From assembly GCA_964349045.1 (NCBI GenBank), contig CAYGFI010000018.1, positions 1-43,714 of the forward strand: a DNA stretch of 43,714 nucleotides, in the 5' to 3' direction. The notes under the pieces are model-generated. The model ran no database searches. It was not told the DNA's origin and saw only the letters and a list, made by a program, of their open reading frames with translations. Both the position numbers and the translations under genes were made by a program. This document shows positions 1 through 7,792 of the stretch, piece after piece (position 1 is the stretch's first letter; every line of letters starts with the position of its first letter). Source of the stretch: JACJXF01 sp964349045 (GTDB lineage: Bacteria > Bacteroidota > Bacteroidia > Bacteroidales > GCA-2748055).

Positions 1-254
1 AGGTATATGGTATACCCGGATATCTCATAGAAAATTGTTGTCTGCTTGCTTAATACTGCTTTTCGCAATCTGGGATTAAACTGAGAAACTGGAAAAAGTT
101 TGGGATTCTGTTCAATAAGATTGATTTGCTTTGATAGTCTTTTTTTAAAATTTTCAATCTCCCGATAAGTCCATCTGGTTCGCAAATAATCCAGGATATC
201 TTCAAGATTATTTATGGCTTCATGGGTCCAGAAAATCTTAAATTCAGAGGCCAT
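1..254 (-). CDS. RelE/ParE-family toxin (C-terminus cut by window edge)
   Basis: The reverse strand from the ATG at 254 reads open to the window edge for 84 codons. It begins MASEFKIFWTHEAINNLEDI and continues with a segment around NPKLFPVSQFNPRLRKAVL and then TTIFYEI. This pattern (W-T-x-x-A near the start, a basic middle, 'xLFP', then 'RKAVLSKQTTIFYEI') is typical of Bacteroidota ParE/RelE toxins, which fold like small mRNA interferases or gyrase poisons. The start overlaps the end of the upstream antitoxin gene by 11 bases, the usual type II toxin-antitoxin arrangement. The last roughly 10-15 residues lie outside the window, so completeness cannot be judged. The cellular target (ribosome or gyrase) is not decidable from sequence. 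Confidence 0.8.
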   Translation of the reverse strand, partial: MASEFKIFWTHEAINNLEDILDYLRTRWTYREIENFKKRLSKQINLIEQNPKLFPVSQFNPRLRKAVLSKQTTIFYEISGYTIY

Positions 255-486
255 ATTTAAGTTTTACTTTGCTGTGGGGTGTCACTTTTCCAGCATCAAC
301 ATCTCTAATTCCTCTTTCTATACCTGCCTTATGTTCATCGGATAAATCCTGCCACCAATCATTATGTGAAGCATTCGAGTCTTTTACTAACTTAAGATAA
401 TCGATGGTCTCCTTATCATTAAGTCTGGTAAGCCATTCAATTAGTTCTAATTTTATAGATTCGTGTCCCATTTTCTTTTTTCTCAA
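244..486 (-). CDS. Type II antitoxin, partner of ParE-like toxin
   Basis: This is an 80-aa acidic and helical small protein immediately upstream of, and overlapping by 11 bases, the ParE/RelE-like toxin. It contains LELIEWLTRLNDKETIDYL and a WWQDLSDEHKAGIERGIRDV segment, a layout seen in small Bacteroidota addiction-module antitoxins. In these the N-terminal half dimerises or binds DNA and the C-terminal tail wraps the toxin. The second methionine (MGHESI, five residues in) is an equally good start because the leader MRKKK is unusually basic. The pair is probably autoregulated, as known for this class, but I see no clear operator palindrome upstream. Confidence 0.7.
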   Translation of the reverse strand: MRKKKMGHESIKLELIEWLTRLNDKETIDYLKLVKDSNASHNDWWQDLSDEHKAGIERGIRDVDAGKVTPHSKVKLKYGL

Positions 487-532
487 ATTTACAAATATTT
501 CAGCTGAATTTAAAAAGTCTTCAATGAGTCAA

Positions 533-868
533 TTATGATTTTTTATTCCCTATAGCTGTATTATGCCTTTTAGCCCCTTCAGGTACATCAGGTATGTTTT
601 CCACATCAAACATATCATCATCACCCAAACGAACCCACCCTTTTGCTTCTTCAGTTGCAGGCAATGTGATTTCTTTCTTCACATTCATAATTTCTCCAAT
701 ATTTTGATTTTCAAACCAATCTTCCAACATCCCATCCGGATCTAAGAACCTTAAAGGATTGTCATAAGCATATCAGTAAGGGCTCCATCTTCGGTTGACT
801 TCCGAGAGAGGATCAGGAGTATGCCACCTGCCAATCTGCGGGTCATACATCCTCGCCCCGTAATCATA
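533..868 (-). pseudogene. Decayed RHS-repeat core with variable C-terminal tail
   Basis: On the reverse strand, translation from 868 downward reads YDYGARMYDPQIGRWHTPDP, then LSEVNRRWSPY, a TGA stop at 773-775, and then YAYDNPLRFLDPDGM followed by a 65-residue unique tail. This is the signature of the RHS repeat-associated core that precedes polymorphic toxin tips. A TAG at 869-871 directly precedes the YDYGAR motif. The core is therefore interrupted by at least two in-frame stops and no upstream RHS barrel is present. The tail (MLEDWFENQNIGEI onward) could still be translated from its own ATG at 730, but it has no recognisable toxin domain. I read this as a relic of a larger RHS gene. Confidence 0.8.
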
Positions 869-953
869 CTAGTCAAATTTCAAGGAACAATTTAATTATT
901 TGAGCTGCTTTCCGGATTCCAATTTAGAATCTGCAATCCAGGCTGACCAGATT

Positions 954-1466
954 TTATACAAATGTCAAAATCAGATGATACAGTGAAAACTCTTCATTGA
1001 TAGGGTCAAAGCGGTAACCCAGGGGATTACTCGTGATCTTGGCCATTTCAATAAGCCCTAAACCAGCTCCGCCTTTGGGAGTAAACTGACCATTGGTGAT
1101 CGTTTGACGGTAAAGAGCCTTTAATTCTTCGCCGGTCTTGCTGTTTACCAGTTCGATTTTCTCCTTTAACCGGGCTATGTCGGAATTTTTAATCGGACTG
1201 GTGGTCCTGATAATGTAGCTTTGCTCAATTCTTTCCAGAATAAAAGTAGGAAGAAAGTTCTTTTCAATCATCTGATAATCCTGGTACTGATCACTGTATT
1301 TGTAAATGTTTTCAAGTGCTTCGATCATTACACCCAGAATACGCTTATATATTCCTATTTTAATTCCTGTCTCAACCATCTTGTGTTTGAGTAAAGTAAG
1401 TAAACGTCCGATTGTGCTGAATGTCAGATGACCCGTATACTCCAGGATAATTTCACGATTTGCCAT
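954..1466 (-). CDS. SiaB-family protein kinase (GHKL-like ATPase)
   Basis: This is a 170-aa protein. EALENIYKYS (about residue 50) resembles the N-box of histidine-kinase-like ATPases, and GGAGLGLIEMAK (about 133-144) resembles the glycine-rich ATP-lid motif. The overall layout matches the SiaB/DUF6272 family of small cytoplasmic kinases that phosphorylate SiaC (DUF1987) in partner-switching circuits, described in Pseudomonas aeruginosa as controlling a diguanylate cyclase and aggregation. A DUF1987 protein lies at 26188-26550 in this window rather than next door. The protein has no membrane segment or sensor domain, so its input would come from a phosphatase or another partner. It stands alone, with no close upstream gene on the same strand. 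Confidence 0.8.
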   Translation of the reverse strand: MANREIILEYTGHLTFSTIGRLLTLLKHKMVETGIKIGIYKRILGVMIEALENIYKYSDQYQDYQMIEKNFLPTFILERIEQSYIIRTTSPIKNSDIARLKEKIELVNSKTGEELKALYRQTITNGQFTPKGGAGLGLIEMAKITSNPLGYRFDPINEEFSLYHLILTFV

Positions 1467-1810
1467 TTATTCGTTTTAATTCAGTTCCAAAATAATAAAT
1501 TCCTGCTATATAAAAGAATATTAATAGATAAAATATGCTTTTAAGAGGACGTGATGACGTAACGACGTGACAACGTGATGACGTGACGACGTGATGACGT
1601 GACGACGTGATGACGTGACGACGACGTGATGACGTGATGACAACGTTACCTCGTTACCTCGTTACCTCGTCACCTCGTCACCTTGTTACCTCGTCACCTT
1701 GTTAGCTCGTTACCTCGTCACCCCGTTACCTCTTTTCAAGTCACCGCAGCTTTCCTTGAGCGCTGAAGCTATTCTGCAGAGGAGCAAGCGAAGGTGAATC
1801 TGTACCCTCG
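1467..1810. other. Gene-free stretch dominated by an inverted repeat array
   Basis: No credible gene lies here. The first 75 bases are AT-rich leader for the SiaB gene, the middle is the repeat array described separately, and the last 70 bases show no clear feature before the end of the RNase HI gene. Confidence 0.6.
1544..1733. repeat. Imperfect inverted array of 8-mers (GTGAYGAC / GTTACCTC)
   Basis: The left half is built of tandem units such as GTGATGAC, GTGACGAC and GTAACGAC. The right half is built of units such as GTTACCTC, GTCACCTC and GTCACCTT. The right half is largely the reverse complement of the left, meeting at AACGTT (1642-1647), so the roughly 190-bp block could fold into a long imperfect hairpin. 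A shorter array of the same unit type (GTGATGTC) lies at 22970-23021, indicating a dispersed family in this genome. Both arrays are intergenic. Confidence 0.85.
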
Positions 1811-2269
1811 TCACTCCCCGATATACCCTTCGTCCTCCAAAAGATCATTTCCCCTCGATGCCATCACTGCCAGCTCATCGCATCTGGAGTTTTCAATATT
1901 ACCGGCATGTCCCTTAAGCCAATGAAACTCCACTTTGTGCTTCCGGTATAAAGGGAGAAATTTTTTCCATAAATCGGGATTCTTTTTATTTTTAAAGTCC
2001 TTCTTTTCCCAGCCAAAAAGCCATCCCTGATTAATGGCTTCCGAAACATATTTCGAATCCGTAAAAACGACAACATCGGTATTGTCCCAACGAATGGCTT
2101 CGAGTCCGCGAATTACAGCAAGCAGCTCCATGCGGTTATTGGTTGTTAAACGATAACCTTCCGAAAACTCCTTTCGGTGTTTTCCATACATCATAACAAC
2201 ACCAAGTCCGCCGGGACCCGGATTTCCACTTGCTGCTCCATCGGTATAGATGATTATCTTTTTCTCCAT
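1811..2269 (-). CDS. rnhA: Ribonuclease HI
   Basis: This 152-aa enzyme cleaves the RNA strand of RNA-DNA hybrids during replication and R-loop removal. The acidic active-site set is visible: D10 in YTDGAASGNPGPGG, E48 in NNRMELLAV, D71 in VFTDSKYVS and D131 in SRCDELA. The conserved flexible-loop histidine is in LKGHAGN (H121). Length and motif spacing match single-domain bacterial RNase HI, with the basic protrusion (WEKKDFKNKKNPDLWKK) present. The gene is monocistronic. A second RNase H type, RNase HII, is at 22309-22953, so this region supplies both. Confidence 0.97.
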   Translation of the reverse strand: MEKKIIIYTDGAASGNPGPGGLGVVMMYGKHRKEFSEGYRLTTNNRMELLAVIRGLEAIRWDNTDVVVFTDSKYVSEAINQGWLFGWEKKDFKNKKNPDLWKKFLPLYRKHKVEFHWLKGHAGNIENSRCDELAVMASRGNDLLEDEGYIGE

Positions 2270-2454
2270 TAAGCATTAAAAGTATTGAAAAAAAATCACA
2301 ACAAAGGATTCCTGTGAGAATTTCGGATTGAAAAGTAATTGTAACTCACAGACAAATTACCGCATTTTACTGACGGCCAAAACAAAAAACTAAATAATGA
2401 CTCCTAAACCATCGATAAAATGTTTCCCGGCAGTTCATCAGTAGCAAATTATTA

Positions 2455-2462
2455 TATATTTG
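2455..2462 (+). promoter_or_regulatory. Possible Bacteroidota -7 element (TATATTTG)
   Basis: TATATTTG matches the TAnnTTTG -7 consensus of the Bacteroidota primary sigma factor and lies 43 bases before the DPP7 start. No good -33 TTTG was found at the expected spacing, so support is partial. Confidence 0.4.
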
Positions 2463-2504
2463 TGAATTTATTAAATTGGATGTTTTATTAACCTTAACTA
2501 TTAA

Positions 2505-4667
2505 ATGGTAATGAAAAAGATATTGACGTTAATTGTCTGGTTATTCCTCATAATAAATGTTTCCGTCAGGGCTGATGAAGGAATGTGGCTTTTAAACCTC
2601 CTGCAGAAAACGAATACTGCCGAGATGACGGATATGGGTCTTGAGCTTACCCCGGAACAGATTTATAGTATTAATCAATCCAGTGTAAAAGATGCTATTG
2701 GCGCCCTCGATCATGGCTCATGCACCAGCGAATTGGTTTCATCGGAAGGATTATTGCTAACCAATCACCATTGCGGCTATGGAGAGATTCAGAGCCACAG
2801 CAGTGTTGATCATGATTATCTCAAGAACGGATTCTGGGCAATGACACGCGCAGAGGAATTGCCCAATCCCCGTAAAACCGTTTCATTTGTAATCAGGATT
2901 GAAGAAGTCAGCGATCAGATAATTCCTAAGCTGAAGGAAGGATTGTCAGGTATGATCCTCGACCGTACCGTTGAAAATCTCTCGATAGATATTGTGAAAC
3001 AAGCCACTGAAGGAACAAATTATGAGGCATATGTGCGTTCATTTTTTAACGGGAATAAATTTTTCCTGGTTGTTCTGCAAACCTATAAAGATCTAAGGCT
3101 TGTTGGCGCACCTCCTGAATCCATTGGTAAATTTGGCGCCGATACCGATAACTGGATGTGGCCGCGCCATACAGGAGATTTTTCTATTTTCAGAGTATAC
3201 ACCGCCCCGGATGGATCTCCCGCGGAATACTCCCCCGAAAATATTCCCCTGAAACCTAAACACTATTTACCGGTTTCCCTTAAAGGATACGATAAAGATG
3301 CTTTTGCAATGGTAATGGGATTCCCCGGTAACACCGACCGTTATATGACATCATTTGAGGTAAATGAAATCCTTTCTATTGAACACCCAAACCGTATTAA
3401 AATAAGAGGTATCAAGCAGGATCTTATGTTGCAGGATATGCAGGCCAGCGATAAAGTGCGTATTCAATATGCCTCAAAATATTCACGCTCAAGCAATTAC
3501 TGGAAGTATTCAATTGGGCAGTCCCAGGGACTAAAGAATCTTAAAGTGGTTGATAGAAAAAAAGAAATCGAATCTGATTTCACCAGCTGGATTAATGAGG
3601 ATGCTGACCGTCAGGCTATGTACGGCAATGCGCTTAGTATGATTGAAAAGGGAGTTGAAGGCAGAAAAGAATTTAGCCATGCGAAGCAGTATGACTTTGA
3701 AACCATGTTTCAGGGAATGGAAGCTGTTGCTTTTGCCATGAAATTCATGGGTCTGAAGAATTTACTTACCGAAATTCCGGATAACCGGGATTCCATTATG
3801 AAGGTAGCCAAAGGACTTCAATCCATCCTGGAAGATTTTTACAAGGATTACAATCTTTCTACTGACAAAAAAGTTAGCCGGGCCATGCTGGAACTGTTTT
3901 ATAATGATGTGCCTGCCGGGTACCAGCCGGAACATTTTTCGGTAATCCGTTCCAAATATAAAGGCGATCTTGACAAGTACACAGAGATGTTCTATAAAAA
4001 ATCCATTTTCCCTTATCGTGAGAAAGTCGTGGCATTTCTGGCCAATCCGAATGCAAAAGTTCTGGATAAAGACCCGGGTTACCAGGCTGCCATTTCAATG
4101 ATCAATGCTCTCAGGGGGTATTACCAGGGAGCGGCAAAATTCGATGCGATGGTTGACCAGGGAAGAAAATTATGGCTGGCAGGACTCATGGAAATGATGC
4201 CGGATAAGAACTTCTATCCCGATGCCAATTCAACATTGCGGTTTACTTACGGTACAGTTGGCGATTACAAGCCGCGCGACGGGGTCCGCTATTCATATTT
4301 CACTACACTTGCCGGGGTTATGGAAAAAGAAGATCCTGATAACTGGGAATTTGTTGTTTCAGACAGGCTTAAGGAACTTTACAGGAATAAAGATTATGGG
4401 CGTTATGGCGCAAACGGTGAACTACCTGTTTGTTTTACCACCAATAACGATATTACCGGGGGAAACTCAGGCAGTCCGGTTATGAATTCCAAAGGTGAAC
4501 TTATTGGTATTGCTTTCGATGGCAACTGGGAAGCTATGAGCGGTGATATTGCTTTTGAACCCGCTTTACAGAAATGCATTAATGTGGATATCCGTTATGT
4601 GCTTTTTGTAATCGATAAATATGCAGGTGCAGGACACCTTGTTGATGAAATGACTCTTGTTCAATAA
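2505..4667 (+). CDS. S46 family dipeptidyl peptidase, DPP7 type
   Basis: This is a 720-aa exported serine exopeptidase that removes dipeptides from peptide N-termini. A signal peptide (MKKILTLIVWLFLIINVSVRA) precedes the mature part; the third residue, a methionine, may be the true start. The catalytic triad is visible: H89 in LLLTNHHCGYGEIQ, D225 in WMWPRHTGDFS and S655 in GGNSGSPV. Residue 673, which sets P1 preference in characterised S46 enzymes, is glycine (AFDGNWEAMSGD). Glycine there is the DPP7 state (hydrophobic P1), while DPP11 has arginine (acidic P1). The C-terminus IDKYAGAGHLVDEM is family-typical. The gene is monocistronic and converges on the plug-domain gene across a strong hairpin. 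The role is probably periplasmic peptide utilisation. Confidence 0.95.
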   Translation: MVMKKILTLIVWLFLIINVSVRADEGMWLLNLLQKTNTAEMTDMGLELTPEQIYSINQSSVKDAIGALDHGSCTSELVSSEGLLLTNHHCGYGEIQSHSSVDHDYLKNGFWAMTRAEELPNPRKTVSFVIRIEEVSDQIIPKLKEGLSGMILDRTVENLSIDIVKQATEGTNYEAYVRSFFNGNKFFLVVLQTYKDLRLVGAPPESIGKFGADTDNWMWPRHTGDFSIFRVYTAPDGSPAEYSPENIPLKPKHYLPVSLKGYDKDAFAMVMGFPGNTDRYMTSFEVNEILSIEHPNRIKIRGIKQDLMLQDMQASDKVRIQYASKYSRSSNYWKYSIGQSQGLKNLKVVDRKKEIESDFTSWINEDADRQAMYGNALSMIEKGVEGRKEFSHAKQYDFETMFQGMEAVAFAMKFMGLKNLLTEIPDNRDSIMKVAKGLQSILEDFYKDYNLSTDKKVSRAMLELFYNDVPAGYQPEHFSVIRSKYKGDLDKYTEMFYKKSIFPYREKVVAFLANPNAKVLDKDPGYQAAISMINALRGYYQGAAKFDAMVDQGRKLWLAGLMEMMPDKNFYPDANSTLRFTYGTVGDYKPRDGVRYSYFTTLAGVMEKEDPDNWEFVVSDRLKELYRNKDYGRYGANGELPVCFTTNNDITGGNSGSPVMNSKGELIGIAFDGNWEAMSGDIAFEPALQKCINVDIRYVLFVIDKYAGAGHLVDEMTLVQ

Positions 4668-4670
4668 ATT

Positions 4671-4703
4671 TTTGCTCCGCACGCCGGTGGCGTGCGGAGC
4701 AAA
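4671..4703. terminator. Bidirectional terminator hairpin, perfect 15-bp stem
   Basis: TTTGCTCCGCACGCC, a 3-base loop (GGT) and the exact reverse complement form a 15-bp stem between the convergent DPP7 and plug-domain genes. A/T runs flank both sides, so it can serve both strands. Confidence 0.85.
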
Positions 4704-4707
4704 TTTC

Positions 4708-7119
4708 TTATTTTACTTCAAACTCAGCCTCAGCCGATCCTGGAATTCCTTCTAAACTAATTCCTTCCACCCGTATCGTGTAATTACCTTTCACATCAGA
4801 TGTGTATAATATGGCGGTTCCTTCTCCTTCTGAATCAGTTATAACAAATGGCATCCAGAGAATAGTTCTTCTATCGTCTTCAAAAATATCATCAGTTCTG
4901 TATTCGAATGCAGGATTGTAATACTCCTTTGGCGTATAATATCCCAGCATTTCAAAGTCGAGCACTCCTTTTTTCATGAATTTTCCTCTCTTTGTATAAA
5001 TTGCAATTACCCCGTTACCCCCTCTCGAGCCATAAATTGCCGTTTCCGGACCTTTTAATATCTCAATACGCTCGATGTCATATGGATTCATGTTCATGGC
5101 ATACTCCGCATCAACCGGTATTCCATCAACAAGAAATAAGGGGTCGGTATTACCATATATAGTGCTAATTCCCCGGATATTAACTTTATTGCCGGTTACC
5201 ATTACGCCCGGTACTCTCCCTTCGAGAATCTGTCCGACACTCTGGTAATTCTGGGTTTTCTCGTCCATAATGATAACATTTCCGTGTGAAGGTTCTTCAT
5301 GAAGGCGGTAAATCCTGTTGTTTTCCTCTGCAAAAGGATCATCCTGGTCGGGATCTTCAGGTTCTGTATACAGTCCTTTTTCCCCGCGACGCTTCAGATT
5401 CTGGTGGGTCTGGTACTTCATCTCTTTGTCTTTCGAATCCTCTTTTGAATCCACATAAATAACCAGATTTCGTCTGCCACTTGCCCTTACAGCTTCAATG
5501 GATACTGATACTGTATCCGGGTAATCGATACTTTCAAAACGAAACCTGCCCTTTTCACCTGAACGGGTTGTAAATACATCGTTAAATTCATTAAGTATGC
5601 TGAGTGTAACTTTGATATCTCTCAGCGGAATATTAAAAAACTCTTTCGTAATTCTTCCGCTTATTATAATTCCCTTTTCATTTTCATATTTCGGGGGAAT
5701 TTTCAAATCGGATAAAACATTTGTCCAGCTAAACCTTCTCCATCCCTGGGTAAGCATTAAATCATCGAGTTGATTCTCCTTTTCTGAATTCCAGCCTGTG
5801 AAATAGTACCGGGGATTTTCGATTTTTCCTTGCAGATCGGAACTTAAAAGGAGATTTGAAACAATATTATCGTCTGTCTCTAAATTTTCAGTATTTGCAA
5901 TAGAAACAGAGAAATTACCTTTTACGGGTTTATTGGATTTATCCATGACCTTCATCCTGAAAGACATCTTCTCCCGCGCAGATGTAACTACCTTAGCTGG
6001 TTCGATATTGATTTTCAATTCATCGTGATTGTTGACAAACACAAGTCTCTCACTAACCGGCTTTGAAAACATATTAAAAAGACTGAGATGAATAATCCCT
6101 GTGGGAAACTCATCTGTTCTGATATCCACTGATATTTCCGGCTTTTTCAGGTCAAATTCATGTTTATATAGTATCTTCCCACGGGTGTGCGCCACAAGGA
6201 AGTATGAAGTATTCGGGGGAAACTTACCGGCCGGAAAATTATTTATCAGCCTGACATTAAGCATTCTATCATTTATTTTTAATGTTGAGATATTTACTCC
6301 CTGACCAATCGCCTCGGGAAGTTTAACTTTAAGTAGTTTTTCTTCCCCGGTATTAACCAGTGCGGTATACATTTCCTGTAATTCAGGAGTAAATCTTACA
6401 GATCCCATTCCGAGGTCAGAACTCTGAAATTCAGCCGCCCTGTTTCCTTTCGAATCGATTATTTCTCCGGTTACGGGAATACCGTGTCCAAGCTCATTCA
6501 GGGCTTTAATTCCAAGACGGTTCTCAACACCGGTAAGCAGATGTCCACCTTCGGGGAGAAACTGAATATCGAATTTCCTTTCGCTTCTTTGATTTTTTCT
6601 CTTTTCTCTTTTAATCTTATGAAGTTCTTCGCGGGTAACATACGTGCTGAAATCGGGGTTTGCAACGTAAATTTCTTTCTCGAAATAGAAATCTTCATTC
6701 ATGTTTCTCATCCAGTTGGTAAATGCCCTGATTTTATAAAATCCCTCGGGGATTGTATCCTGGAAAGAGAAATCCCCGTTTCCAAAACCGTTTGTCATTC
6801 TGATCAGTTTATTTTGAACGATATAGCCGGAGGGATTAATCAGTTCAATATACAAATTAGTTGTACTGCTATCGGGAATATGATTTGCGGCATTAACAAG
6901 GTATGCTTTGAACCATACAGTTTCATCAGCATTGTAACCGGATTTATCGAAGTCCAGATAAACTTTTTGTTGTGGAAGCCTGTTAAAAAAGGCTTCAAAT
7001 TTCTGAATAATACTTTGAAGTATAGGATGACTTGATTCCTGCAAAGGTGCAAATGACCAGAAGACAGCGATAAAGGGAATCAGCAAACCAAACCAGATCA
7101 ATATCCTTGGTTTTTTCAT
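4708..7119 (-). CDS. Exported MG2-like / TonB-plug-domain protein without a barrel
   Basis: The likely start is the ATG at 7119 (MKKPRILIWFGLLIPFIAVF), giving 803 aa. The longer frame to 7200 would run into the upstream AhpD-like gene and lacks a signal peptide at its start. After the signal or anchor segment come beta-rich repeats of the alpha-2-macroglobulin MG2 type (KVYLDFDKSGYNADETVWFK). At about residues 613-713 there is a TonB-receptor plug domain (VGQILEGRVPGVMV, IRGISTI, PLFLVDGIPV, IERIEILKGPETAIYGSRGG). Only about 90 residues follow, so the outer-membrane barrel of a TonB receptor is absent. This architecture recurs in Bacteroidota; its function is not established. It is probably periplasmic or outer-membrane associated. 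Confidence 0.8.
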   Translation of the reverse strand: MKKPRILIWFGLLIPFIAVFWSFAPLQESSHPILQSIIQKFEAFFNRLPQQKVYLDFDKSGYNADETVWFKAYLVNAANHIPDSSTTNLYIELINPSGYIVQNKLIRMTNGFGNGDFSFQDTIPEGFYKIRAFTNWMRNMNEDFYFEKEIYVANPDFSTYVTREELHKIKREKRKNQRSERKFDIQFLPEGGHLLTGVENRLGIKALNELGHGIPVTGEIIDSKGNRAAEFQSSDLGMGSVRFTPELQEMYTALVNTGEEKLLKVKLPEAIGQGVNISTLKINDRMLNVRLINNFPAGKFPPNTSYFLVAHTRGKILYKHEFDLKKPEISVDIRTDEFPTGIIHLSLFNMFSKPVSERLVFVNNHDELKINIEPAKVVTSAREKMSFRMKVMDKSNKPVKGNFSVSIANTENLETDDNIVSNLLLSSDLQGKIENPRYYFTGWNSEKENQLDDLMLTQGWRRFSWTNVLSDLKIPPKYENEKGIIISGRITKEFFNIPLRDIKVTLSILNEFNDVFTTRSGEKGRFRFESIDYPDTVSVSIEAVRASGRRNLVIYVDSKEDSKDKEMKYQTHQNLKRRGEKGLYTEPEDPDQDDPFAEENNRIYRLHEEPSHGNVIIMDEKTQNYQSVGQILEGRVPGVMVTGNKVNIRGISTIYGNTDPLFLVDGIPVDAEYAMNMNPYDIERIEILKGPETAIYGSRGGNGVIAIYTKRGKFMKKGVLDFEMLGYYTPKEYYNPAFEYRTDDIFEDDRRTILWMPFVITDSEGEGTAILYTSDVKGNYTIRVEGISLEGIPGSAEAEFEVK

Positions 7120-7159
7120 GGGATGAGAATTTGGTAACCTTCGCAAAAAGGTACAAATA

Positions 7160-7507
7160 TTATTCCATAATTTCAAGCTCTTCCCAGAACTCCAAAGCAC
7201 GACGGGTATGAGGTATTACGATGGTACCCCCGACAAGATTGGCCACTGCAAATACTTCCATTATCTGATCCCTGGTAAGCCTAAGTTTATAGCATGTTTC
7301 CAGATGGTACTTAATGCAGTCGTCGCATCTGAGAACCATGGAAGCCACGAGCCCGAGCATTTCCTTTTCCCGCGCGCTGAGAGCGCCATCTACATAGGTG
7401 TTGGTATCGAGATTAAAGATTCGTTTGATGATTTTGTTATCGGCAGCAAGAAGATGTTTATTCATCTTTTCGCGATATTGGCGGAATTCCTGTACTTTTT
7501 TGCTCAT
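7160..7507 (-). CDS. Carboxymuconolactone decarboxylase / AhpD-like protein
   Basis: I chose the start at 7507 (MSKKVQEFRQY), since the upstream ATG at 7540 adds an untypical MNFTNFNKYSQ extension; the protein is then 115 aa. The AhpD-type redox motif is clear: CDDCIKYH, with the C-x-x-C cysteines at 61 and 64 and the histidine at 68, inside an all-helical fold (LSAREKEMLGLVASMVLRC). Such proteins act as small thiol peroxidase-type redox enzymes or bind unknown substrates; genuine decarboxylase activity should not be assumed. The gene lies 40 bases upstream of the plug-domain protein on the same strand and may be co-transcribed with it, though no functional link is evident. Confidence 0.85.
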   Translation of the reverse strand: MSKKVQEFRQYREKMNKHLLAADNKIIKRIFNLDTNTYVDGALSAREKEMLGLVASMVLRCDDCIKYHLETCYKLRLTRDQIMEVFAVANLVGGTIVIPHTRRALEFWEELEIME

Positions 7508-7759
7508 TTGACTATATTTATTAAAGTTTGTAAAGTTCATAAAGTTATTAAAGTAATCAGAGATTGAATTGACTGAAGTACATATATTATGGTGCGCCTT
7601 TAGTTATAGAGGTTTTGAGCGCAGAGTGGTATTTCAGGGTGACTAAAAAAATCCGGGAGTCAGAACTGAAAGGGCACAATAATTCAGATGAGCAAAATCC
7701 TTTTCATTAGCCAAACCAATTCTTTTATCAAAGACATTTTAATTTACCCCATCTTTTTA

Positions 7760-7767
7760 TATTTTTG
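7760..7767 (+). promoter_or_regulatory. Possible Bacteroidota -7 element for yebC
   Basis: TATTTTTG fits TAnnTTTG and sits 25 bases before the YebC ATG. No convincing -33 element is visible. Confidence 0.35.
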
Positions 7768-7792
7768 TAAACGTTTTCATTAAACCAGGAAT

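Noticed and set aside
1544..1733. The 8-bp unit array as a CRISPR
   Set aside because: Units are adjacent 8-mers without unique spacers of 25-40 bp, and half the array is inverted. No cas genes are in the window.
4671..4703. Palindrome as an insertion-sequence end or attachment site
   Set aside because: It sits exactly between convergent stop codons with A/T runs on both sides, as expected of a shared terminator.
6484..7035. 183-codon plus-strand frame as a gene
   Set aside because: It lies wholly antisense to the plug-domain gene, whose reading frame shows clear protein motifs.
7120..7200. N-terminal extension of the plug-domain protein
   Set aside because: It would overlap the upstream gene and bury the signal peptide; the ATG at 7119 starts directly at the signal sequence.
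7208..7567. 119-codon plus-strand frame as a gene
   Set aside because: It is antisense to the AhpD-like gene, which has the CxxC-x3-H motif.
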